Below are positions 55,492-64,000 of a DNA stretch of 64,000 nt, piece by piece; within the stretch, counting starts at the first letter, position 1; each line of letters opens with the position of its first letter. The stretch covers positions 10,029,501-10,093,500 of the forward strand of contig CANTUV010000053.1 of assembly GCA_947685225.1 (NCBI GenBank), read 5' to 3'. A program made the position numbers and the translations under genes. The DNA comes from Garcia nutans. Taxonomy: Eukaryota > Streptophyta > Magnoliopsida > Malpighiales > Euphorbiaceae. The notes below the pieces were generated by a model. That model had not been told where the DNA came from, did not search any database, and saw only the letters and a program-made list of their open reading frames with translations.

Positions 55492-55798
55492 ATCATTTTT
55501 CTTTTTTCGAAAATATTTTTTTTATCAACCACGATCATTTGCAGTGTGGGGTCGGCGGACTAATAAATCATTTGTTGGCCTTTTAGAGCAACGCGAGTAA
55601 TATCGCCGATATGGCGTCGCTTAGCTCGTTTGCCCGAATCAGTATCTTTCTGCAGCAGATTTGAGAGCGGTGGTGCTTGGGCGAGCTTAGGATGGCATCG
55701 TAGGAAGACGGACGAATGAGAAAGAGAATAGGCAAGCGCCATTCTCAGCGAAGCAGTGAGAGGGAGAGAATAAATTAAATTTTCTGGCAGCGCATGAC

Positions 55799-55918
55799 GG
55801 GTGCGATCATACCAGCACTAACGCACCGGATCCCATCAGAACATTGAAGTTAAACGTGCTTGGGCGAGAGTAGTACTGAGATGGGTGACCTCTTGGGAAG
55901 TCCTCGTGTTGCACCCCT
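55799..55918 (+). rRNA. 5S rRNA: 5S ribosomal RNA
   Basis: Changes: T45A, C46T, C47T. Confidence 0.94.
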
Positions 55919-56223
55919 ATCATTTTTCTTTTTTCGAAAATATTTTTTTATCAACCACGATCCTTCGCAGTTTGGGGCCGGCGGACTAATAAATCATTTG
56001 TTGCCTTTTAGAGCAACGCGAGTAATATCGCCGATATGGCATCGCTTGGCTCGTTTGCCCGAATCAGTCTCTCTCTGCAGCAGATTTGAGAGCGTTGGTG
56101 CGTGGGCGAGCTTAGTATGGCATCGTAGGAAGAGGGACGAATGAGAAAGAGAATAGGCAAGGGCCATTCTCAGCGAAGCAGTGAGAGGGAGAGAATAAAT
56201 TAAATTTTCTGGCAGCGCATTAC

Positions 56224-56343
56224 GGGTGCGATCATACCAGCACTAACGCACCGAATCCCCTCAGAACTCCGAAGTTAAATGTGCTTGGGTGAGAGTAGTA
56301 CTGAGATGGGTGACCTCTTGGGAAGTCCTTGTGTTTCACCCCT
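56224..56343 (+). rRNA. 5S rRNA: 5S ribosomal RNA
   Basis: Changes: G31A, A37C, C57T, C67T, G113T. Last gene before the second retrotransposon cuts the spacer. Confidence 0.93.
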
Positions 56344-58074
56344 ATCATTTTTCTTTTTTCGAAAATATTTTTTTTATCAACCACTATCCTTCGCAGTTTG
56401 GGGCCGGCGGACAAATAAATCATTTGTTGGCCTTTTAGAGCAACGCGAGTAATATCGCCGATATGGCGTCGCTTGGCTCGTTTGCCCGAATCAGTCTCTC
56501 TCTGCAGCAGATTTGAGAGCGTTGGTCCGTGGGCGAGCTTTGTAATATTCCTATGCATGCCCTAGAAGTTTTGTTGTTGTTGTTGTTGGTTTGAATTGAG
56601 AAATGGGAAGAGAATGTTTTTGTATGGTGGTTGGGAAAGAAAAGAGGGTTTAGATATAATTGTATATGTTGCTTATATGGTGATATATATAACATATAAA
56701 GTGGTCAAAATGGAAAGTCAAGGAAAGAGGATATTTTTGTGTTGGTTGTGAATTACTTAAATGGGTATAGATATGACAAAAGCTTAGTTAAATGGATGAG
56801 GGTATTATAGTAATTTTCTTTTGGATGGGTATTTAATGCCTATTGACTTTGTGTTTCTTCATCATTTCTTCTTCTTCTTCTTGTTGGGTGGCCGGCTCAT
56901 TAAAGAGAGAAGAGAGCAAGAGAACAAGTGATGGTTTTGATGATTTCAAGTTCAAAGTGAAGGAAGTTTTCAAAGTTACAAGTTGGAGTTTCAAGGAATT
57001 TCATTATTTAGTAAGTTTGCTCTTGTTTACCCTTGTTATTTTTGAAGTTATGCTTGAGTTGAGTTGTGATTTGATGATGGTATGATTAAGTTGCTTATGG
57101 TGTGATTTTAAGTATTGATTTTGCTTGATAGATGAGAAGTTGGGTTGGTGTTGGTGATGGAAGAGTAAGAGTTGTGTTTAGTGAAATTGTTTCTGTTTTA
57201 CAATTAGTAAAGGCTGTGATTTGTATGATTTTTAATTAATTATAGAAAAATGTTTTTGAAGTGAATTTTTGATATGTTGTGTCTCTATGAGTCTAGAATG
57301 ACTGAAAAATATGTTGATTCGATTTTGGAATGGTTATGAGTTTAGAAAGATTATTTTTATTAGACCTGTTCCAGCAGGTACCTTAACTGAGACAGCTGTA
57401 TTTCGGGATTTTTAATAAAATGTAGAAAAATTATATCCAATTGAATTTTGGATATGTTGTTGCTTAGTGAGTCTAGTATTTGAGAAAAATAATTTGGAAC
57501 CACGTTGATTGAATTTGATTTATGGAATTCACAAAGTTCAGAATTGCTGCCAGGATGCAGGGCAATTGGGGCAGTCTGGTTAGGTGAACTATTTGACCAA
57601 GATTTTGTGTTCAGTTTGATCTGAAATTTTAAAGGAATGATTTTAAGATACAAAACTAAATTCTGTAAAAATTTTAGAATTTTTAGTCAACTAGATTATT
57701 TTATACAATTTTTCAAAATAAGGACAAAATGGAGTCTAAAACCAGAATGTACTATTCATATGGTCATTTTGCTAATATTCCTTTTGGATTAGGTTGTGAA
57801 GAGGTTGAATTGCCCTAATTGCATTGTTGAGATTGAATAATGTTATGTTATGCATTGTGAATGGTAATGTGTTTCATGAGTAATGCACATTGAAATGTTA
57901 TACCAAAGTTGTTATAGTGATTCAAATGAAATATGATTGAAGCATGCATTGATGATAGGATTGAATAATAATGTGAGTATTTAGATAATGTAATGAATAT
58001 TGTATATAATGATTGCTTAACTTGCTTGTGAAAAAGAAATGAATTAAAAAGGTATTGATAAGTTTAATGAACGG

Positions 58075-58340
58075 ACCTATCCGTCTCCTGCGGAACCATG
58101 CGGACCCAGTGGGTTGGGCAACCGATCTTGGACTACCGATCTGGTAGGAGGAAGGTTCGATATAGTCATTATTATACGTACCTATTTGCCTCCTGCGGAA
58201 CCATGCGGACCCATTGGAATGGGCAACCGAACTTGGACAACCGACCTGGATGGGGAAAGGTATGTTACTGATAATGTTATACGTGCCTTTTTGCCTCCTG
58301 CGGACCCTTGGGATTGGAGGGCAACCGACCTGGTTGGGAA
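58075..58340 (+). repeat. 105-bp tandem repeat in LTR, about 2.5 copies
   Basis: Starts at 58075, 58180 and 58285, each with CCTCCTGCGGA, a GCGGACCC block and GGGCAACCGA. Absent from the other LTRs in the window. Confidence 0.85.
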
Positions 58341-58523
58341 AGGGTACGTATATAAAGTCATAGTTGTTGGCTATAATGATAAATTTAAATGAGTATAATG
58401 AATGGTGCTATTATATGAATATTGATGTGACATTGAACAAAGCAACATATTGAATAAATAATATGCTTTTGATTGATATATGTAATTAATTTGTGACATT
58501 GCATTTTAGCATGAATTATCTTA

Positions 58524-58561
58524 CTAAGCCCTTGGCTTAGCGCGATAGTGTTTAATCGCGC
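58524..58561 (+). other. Paired hairpin motif in LTR
   Basis: CTAAGCC-CTT-GGCTTAG plus GCGCGA-10 nt-TCGCGC. The first loop differs from the copy at 45103; the stems are unchanged. Confidence 0.75.
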
Positions 58562-59282
58562 AGGTAATAGAGCTGACAGAGTCGAACCCGAGAGTTCATC
58601 AAGACCAAGTGAGAGTAGACCTTGAAGAGTTGATTTTGGGAACTTAAAGATCAGAAGAGAATTGCCAATCATGTATACTTCTTTATATTTTGTAAAGTAA
58701 TGTTTATAATGTAAAAGTATGGATATATTTAAATATGTAATCAAGTGTTTGTAAATATGTACATATTTTATAACTTCCGCTGGGTAATATTTAAATGTAT
58801 ATATATATAACTAATATGTTTTGTTTTATAAGTAAATGATCTACTTTTCTATAATGTATAATGATAAGGGTATTGTATCAAGTTTAAAGTGTTTTGAATA
58901 TTAAGAAAACCGTAGCATCCCTATGTTTGATGCACTTATGCTACATTGTTGTGGTTGTAGTGTGTGGGCATTGGATATGGGGGTGTTACAAGAAGTGTAA
59001 ATCCTTTTTGCAGGTTGTAGTTGAGGTTATAAGGGGGATTTATTGGAAGTGTACTGAGAATGATTTTGGTTGCATTGGTTTGTGTAAAAATATTTTCAAA
59101 AATCAGAAAAAAAAAACCAGTTTTGTCGACACTTGGGACTCAATTTTTAAGTGAAACTATGGCAAAATTTCTATAAAAATTGGAACTAAAATTTGACTAA
59201 GTAAAATTGGTAGCAACATTAGGTTAGTGTGGCGCCTCTACTCAGCTTACACACGTAGGTCGGGAAGGGGTGTTACAATTTT

Positions 59283-59294
59283 TGGTATCAGAGC
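59283..59294 (+). other. Primer-binding site (tRNA-Met type)
   Basis: TGGTATCAGAGC, five bases after the LTR (two fewer than in the first element). Confidence 0.93.
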
Positions 59295-59440
59295 CTAGGT
59301 TTGAGATTCTCAGCCTAGGTAAAATGTAATAAAAAGAATATTTTACTTAAAAAGTTGGTTTTGAAATAATATACATGTTTGGGATTGGCAACCTCTGATC
59401 TTTAATAAGATGTAGTATGTTGTGTTTGCAGACTTAGGTT

Positions 59441-61366
59441 GTGATGGATTCTCACTCACGTCAGTCGATTGAGGGTAGTGCCGAGAGTATCGCTCCTGCT
59501 GAGGGAGCTAGAGTTGATAGTGTTGAGGAGGCACCTGCTTCGGTGTCGGGTAGACCAGCTGGAGAGGAGGTTCCGCCAGCCTGGTTTAGACATATGATGG
59601 AAGTTATGAGACAAGCACCAGTGCAACCAGTGCCACCACCCCCTCAGCCTTTGGTATCTGTGAGGCACTATGATAAACTAAGGAAGTATGGAGCGGAGGA
59701 TTTCCTTGGTACTACTGATCCAGCTGTAGCAGAACAGTGGCTTGACAAAGTACAGAGGATCTTTATTCAGTTACAAGCTACCCCTGAGGAAAAATTTGAC
59801 TATGCAAGATCTTTGCTGCAGAAAGATGCCTACGGTTGGTGGAAGACGGTGCCCCATTCTATGGATGATCCTCCAACACTGTCTTACACTGATTTTCCGA
59901 GGGAATTTGAGTTGAAGTATACTCCTAGGGAGTATAAAGATGGGAAGAAAAGAGAGTTTCTAGATTTGAAGCAAGATCATCGGACCGTAACTGAGTATGA
60001 AGTTGAGTTTATTCGACTGAGTCAGTATGCTGGGGGTATCATTGCTGATGAGATTGATAGATGCAGGAGGTTTGAGGAGGGATTGAGGCCCTCGATCATG
60101 TGCTTAGTGGCTGGATCCAGATATCAGGATTTCTCACAGCTTGTGACAGCAGCTCGAAGTATAGAGCGAGCTCAAGTTATTGCAGCTGCTTCAGAAGAAG
60201 AGGTTAGGGTTAGAAGGCCCCAGTTCGAGGCAGGGTCTTCCTCTGCGAAGAGGGGTAGAGGAAGTTTTGTTCCTCGGAGTAGTAGGAGCCAGAGACCAAC
60301 TGGTAGGTCTGTGCAGTTCCAGAGACAGAGATTTAGACCTGCAGCTTCAGTGGCAAGTGCTCCGATCCCTATGACTCAGAGATCCGCTCCACCTAGATGT
60401 GCTCAGTGTGGGGGTTATCATAGAGGTGTTTGTTGGAAGAGTGGTGGACCAGCTGTATGCTTCAGGTGTGGATCACCTGACCACTTTATGAGAGACTGTC
60501 CTGAGAGGCAGGAGCAGATGCTAGTTGATTCTGCTGCTTCTCGAGCTAGTGTGAGGGGAGGCAGAGGAGGCAGAGGTGCCAGCCGGGGAGGTAGACCAGG
60601 ATTCAGTTCTAGAGGAGGTGCTACATCTAGGGAGGGTAGACCAGAGGAGGTTGGATCTTCCCAGAGGATGTATGTTATGCAGAGGCAGCCAGATACATCG
60701 GCAGTCATAGCTGGTACTTTTTCTTTATTTAATACTCCAGTACTTGCTTTGATTGATCCGGGTTCCACGCATTCATATATTAGTGCATCTGTTTTGCCTG
60801 TATTTGATGTGCATGCTGAGTCCCTAGGATTTGATGTGTTGGTGACAAATCCATTAGGGCATAGTGTGGTTGTGAGTAAGGTGCATAGAGATAGTGCAGT
60901 AGTGGTGCAGGGTGAGGAGTTCCTTGGGGATTTGATTGAGATGCCATTTAAGGAATATGACGTGATCTTAGGTATGGATTGGCTATCTCGACATGGAGCT
61001 GTGGTGGATTGTAAAAAGAAAATTGTTTCTTTGAGAACGGGTGATGGTAGAGAGGTGATAGTATCTAACGAGCAGGAACAGCTAGCCTCCTTATTTGTTT
61101 CAGCTGTTGCAGCCAGGAGGTTGATTAGAAAGGGGTGTGAAGCCTATCTTGCTCATGTGGTAGATACTAGAGTGAAGGGTTCTTCCATTGATAGTATTGC
61201 CACAGTTGCAGAGTTCCCTGATGTTTTTCCAGAGGAGTTGCCAGGATTGCCTCCTGAGAGAAAGGTGGAGTTTGGTATTGAATTGTTGCCTGGTACCACT
61301 CCTATCTCTATTACTCCTTACAGAATGGCACCAGCAGAATTGAGGGAGTTGAAAGTGCAATTATAG
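59441..61366 (+). CDS. gag-pro: Gag-protease of second Del/Tekay element
   Basis: 641 codons starting [13 protein letters not shown]. The gag domain lies around residues 90-240, a basic Ser/Arg-rich stretch follows, then CAQCGGYHRGVC and the zinc knuckle [14 protein letters not shown] near 343. The aspartic protease occupies about 420-520 with active site ALIDPGSTHSYIS and, further on, VILGMDWLSRH. It ends with [13 protein letters not shown] at a TAG where the first element has CAG (Gln), just as the reverse transcriptase domain begins. In its family gag and pol form one long frame, so this stop separates them. Translation would need readthrough. Confidence 0.92.
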   Translation: MMDSHSRQSIEGSAESIAPAEGARVDSVEEAPASVSGRPAGEEVPPAWFRHMMEVMRQAPVQPVPPPPQPLVSVRHYDKLRKYGAEDFLGTTDPAVAEQWLDKVQRIFIQLQATPEEKFDYARSLLQKDAYGWWKTVPHSMDDPPTLSYTDFPREFELKYTPREYKDGKKREFLDLKQDHRTVTEYEVEFIRLSQYAGGIIADEIDRCRRFEEGLRPSIMCLVAGSRYQDFSQLVTAARSIERAQVIAAASEEEVRVRRPQFEAGSSSAKRGRGSFVPRSSRSQRPTGRSVQFQRQRFRPAASVASAPIPMTQRSAPPRCAQCGGYHRGVCWKSGGPAVCFRCGSPDHFMRDCPERQEQMLVDSAASRASVRGGRGGRGASRGGRPGFSSRGGATSREGRPEEVGSSQRMYVMQRQPDTSAVIAGTFSLFNTPVLALIDPGSTHSYISASVLPVFDVHAESLGFDVLVTNPLGHSVVVSKVHRDSAVVVQGEEFLGDLIEMPFKEYDVILGMDWLSRHGAVVDCKKKIVSLRTGDGREVIVSNEQEQLASLFVSAVAARRLIRKGCEAYLAHVVDTRVKGSSIDSIATVAEFPDVFPEELPGLPPERKVEFGIELLPGTTPISITPYRMAPAELRELKVQL

Positions 61367-64000
61367 GAGTTGTTGGACAAAGGATTTATTCGCCCCAGTG
61401 TTTCTCCTTGGGGAGCTCCTGTGCTATTTGTGAAGAAGAAAGATGGTACTATGAGGTTGTGTATCGATTATAGGCAATTGAACAAGGTGACTATTAAAAA
61501 TAAATATCCTTTGCCTAGAATCGATGATCTCTTTGATCAATTGAAAGGTACAGCTGTGTTTTCTAAAATTGATTTGAGATCTGAGTACCATCAGCTGAGA
61601 GTCAGAGCTGAGGATGTTCCGAAGACTGCCTTTCGGACCAGGTATGGGCATTATGAATTTCTAGTTATGCCTTTTGGTCTAACGAATGCACCTGCAGCTT
61701 TTATGGATTTGATGAATAGGGTGTTTAGGCCCTATTTGGATCAGTTTGTAGTGGTCTTCATTGATGATATACTGGTGTATTCGCGGAATGAAGAGGAACA
61801 TGATATGCATCTGCGGATTGTGTTGCAGATTTTGAGAGAGAAGCAGTTATTTGCCAAATTGTCGAAGTGTGAGTTCTGGTTGGATCAAGTTGCTTTTCTC
61901 GGACATATTGTTTCAGCGGAAGGCATTAGAGTTGATCCAAGTAAAGTTGAAGCTATTCTGAATTGGAGTCCACCCAAGTCTGTGACAGAGATTAGAAGTT
62001 TTCTGGGTTTGGCAGGCTATTACCGACGGTTTGTGAAAGGGTTTTCTTTGATAGCTACTCCACTCACCAGATTACTTCGAAAGGGAGTGAGATTTGTGTG
62101 GACAGATCAGTGTCAGGCTAGTTTTGAGCAGTTGAGAGAGTTGTTGACTCAAGCGCCTGTTCTTACTTTACCTGTTGAAGGCAAACCATATGTGATCTAC
62201 AGTGATGCTTCACATAGAGGTTTGGGGTGTGTATTGATGCAGGAAGGGAAAGTTATAGCTTATGCATCTCGACAGTTGAAACCGCATGAGCTTAACTATC
62301 CGACACATGATTTGGAATTGGCTGCCATTGTGTTTGCATTAAAGATTTGGCGCCACTATCTGTTTGGGGAGAAATGTTTCATCTACACTGATCACAAGAG
62401 TTTGAAGTATTTGGGTGTCCAGAAAGAACTCAATCTTCGTCAGAGGAGATGGTTAGAATTGATTAAAGACTACGACTGCTTGATTGACTATCATCCAGGT
62501 AAAGCAAATGTTGTTGCTGATGCCTTGAGTCGGAAGTCTTTAGCTGGTTTAACAGTTTACTCGCTCTCGTTGCTTGTTGAGTTGAGAGCATTGCATGCCA
62601 GTTTTGTACCTTGTGTTGATGGTGCATTATTGGCACAGTTGCAATTGAAGCCGATTTTGTTAGATCAGATCAAAGAAGCTCAATTGGCCGATAAGAATAT
62701 TCAGAAGATTATTTCAGATTGTAAGAATGGGAAGACAAGAGATTTTGTTGTGAAAGACGATGGGAGTCTCTGGTTTAAAAACCGATTGTGTGTACCCGAT
62801 GATGCTGAATTGAAAAGAGTCATTTTAGAAGAAGCACATCAGTCAGTGTTTGCTATGCATCCGGGTAATACGAAGATGTATCATGATTTGAGACAGCATT
62901 ATTGGTGGATTGGGTTGAAGAGAGACATTGCAGATTTTGTGTCGAAATGTCTCACTTGTCAGAAGGTTAAAGCAGAGCATCAAGTTCCAACCGGGTTGCT
63001 TCAACCATTGTCAGTGCCAGAATGGAAGTGGGAAAGAGTGACAATGGATTTTGTGTCTGGTTTGCCATTGACACAAAAGAAGCATGATGCTATATGGGTG
63101 ATTGTGGATAGATTGACTAAGACAGCTCATTTCCTTCCGGTTCGAATGGATTACTCTTTGGAGAGATTGGCTGAGCTGTATATCCATGAGATTGTGAAAC
63201 TGCATGGTGTTCCAACTTCTTTAGTGTCTGATCGAGATCCCAGGTTTACTTCCAGATTTTGGAAGAGTTTGCATAGTGCTTTGGGTTCTCGACTGCACTT
63301 CAGCACTGCTTTTCATCCACAGACAGATGGACAGTCAGAGAGGGTGATACAGATTATTGAGGACATGTTGAGAAGCTGTGTCATCAATTTCTCTGGAAGT
63401 TGGGATAGGTTTTTACCTCTTGTGGAGTTTTCTTACAACAACAGTCACCAATCCAGCATTGGTATGGCACCGTTTGAAGCATTGTATGGCAGACGGTGTA
63501 GGACACCTCTTTGTTGGAATGAGCTTGGAGATAATAAGTTGGTTGGTCCTGATTTGATTCAAGAAACTGAAGAAAAAGTAAAGTTGATTCGAGGCAGGTT
63601 AAAAGCAGCTTCAGACCGACAGAAATCTTATGCAGATCTGAAAAGAAGAGATATAGAGTTTAATGTTGGAGATAAGGTATTTCTGAAAGTGTCTCCTTGG
63701 AAGAAGATTTTGAGGTTCGGTCGGAAAGGAAAATTGAGTCCTCGTTTCATTGGGCCGTATGAAGTGTTAGAAAGAGTTGGGCCAGTGGCGTATCGACTTG
63801 CTTTGCCACCTGAGTTGGATCGTATTCATAGTGTATTCCATGTTTCTATGTTGAGGAGATATAGGTCGGATCCATCTCATGTGTTGCCATTTGAGTCTAT
63901 CGAAGTGAGCCCAGATTTGACATTTGAAGAGGAACCAGTTGCTATCTTGGCACATGATGTGAAAGAATTGAGAAACAAGCAAGTGCCATTGGTGAAGATT
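61367..64000 (+). pseudogene. pol: Pol of second Del/Tekay element (open to window end)
   Basis: In the same frame as gag-protease after the TAG, and open from 61367 to the last base, with no stop I could find. Contains reverse transcriptase ([33 protein letters not shown]), RNase H ([13 protein letters not shown]), integrase zinc domain, the DDE residues in [16 protein letters not shown] and [11 protein letters not shown], and the start of the chromodomain-like tail. One notable change in reverse transcriptase is DLRSEYHQL where the first element has DLRSGYHQL. The integrase here lacks the stop seen in the first element. Confidence 0.9.

Larger units (their letters stand above)
55422..56540 (+). 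repeat. 5S rDNA tandem array, block right of the CACTA element
   Basis: The same 427-bp repeat family resumes immediately after the transposon: the 3' part of the split gene, two complete genes at 55799 and 56224, and their spacers. The block is cut off at 56541 by the LTR of a second retrotransposon, so whether the array continues to the right of the window cannot be seen. Confidence 0.96.
56541..59277 (+). repeat. 5' LTR of second element, 2737 bp
   Basis: TGTAATATTCC to GGGGTGTTACA. About 57070-57770 and 58500-59277 are close to the LTR at 42909; the start and middle differ. In place of the 72-bp cassettes it has a 105-bp tandem repeat (58075-58340). A perfect LTR-like end GGGGGTGTTACA also occurs at about 58979-58990, 287 bp before the real end. 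Confidence 0.92.
56541..64000 (+). mobile_element. Second Del/Tekay-type Ty3/gypsy retrotransposon (runs off window)
   Basis: LTR, primer-binding site, gag-protease and pol closely related to the element at 42909, inserted in 5S spacer after GGGCGAGCTT. The 3' end, polypurine tract and second LTR lie beyond the window, so no target duplication can be checked. It keeps the protease that the first element lost, but has a TAG between protease and reverse transcriptase. Confidence 0.94.

Noticed and set aside
1500..56558. + strand frames such as MRSFQHKRTGSHQN... and MGESSTEMGDLLGSP...
   Set aside because: These are translations of the 5S gene itself and of its terminator and spacer.
58114..58392. 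92-codon + strand frame with repeated W/T/D blocks
   Set aside because: It is a reading of the 105-bp LTR tandem repeat; no start context or family support.

Overview
The window is nuclear DNA from a flowering plant, probably a eudicot. It is dominated by a tandem 5S ribosomal RNA gene array: 83 complete 120-nt (119-121 nt) or internally deleted copies plus three broken ones, all on the + strand. The repeat unit is about 427 bp (120-nt gene plus about 307-nt spacer). No ordinary protein-coding host gene is intact here. The short ORFs in positions 1-39600 and 55422-56540 are chance readings of the repeated spacer. Copy-by-copy differences were read by eye, so individual substitutions should be confirmed by alignment.

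Layout. 1-39600: 5S array, interrupted by two identical-position LTR fragments (393-977 and 3753-4337) and by a truncated Ty3/gypsy element (10943-14716) that has one 3.0-kb LTR, a primer-binding site and leader but no coding region. All three LTR insertions abut the last base of a 5S gene, so they look like copies of one insertion that was amplified with the array. 39601-55421: a 15.8-kb CACTA (EnSpm/CMC) DNA transposon inserted inside a 5S gene, with a 3-bp GTT target duplication. Removing it restores a 120-nt gene. I see no transposase in it. It carries fragments of three host genes, all on the - strand with splice sites still visible: SWC4/DMAP1 (SANT-domain chromatin protein), an XRN-type 5'-3' exoribonuclease, and PRP39 (U1 snRNP HAT-repeat protein). 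42909-52752: a Ty3/gypsy chromovirus of the Del/Tekay type nested in an intron of the SWC4 fragment, with 2759-bp LTRs and TCAAG target duplications. 55422-56540: the 5S array resumes. 56541-64000: a second, related Del/Tekay element inserted in 5S spacer and running off the window end.

How the parts relate. The nesting gives a relative history: 5S array, then CACTA, then retrotransposon, the last one recent because its two LTRs are nearly identical. The retrotransposons are both non-functional as read. The first lost its protease by a 529-bp deletion and has a stop in integrase. The second has a stop between protease and reverse transcriptase. The 5S genes share several departures from the usual plant 5S sequence inside the internal promoter, and none of the copies matches the majority sequence at every position. 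This suggests a decaying or transcriptionally minor 5S locus that tolerates insertions. Four-unit (about 1.7 kb) block duplications show continuing unequal exchange.
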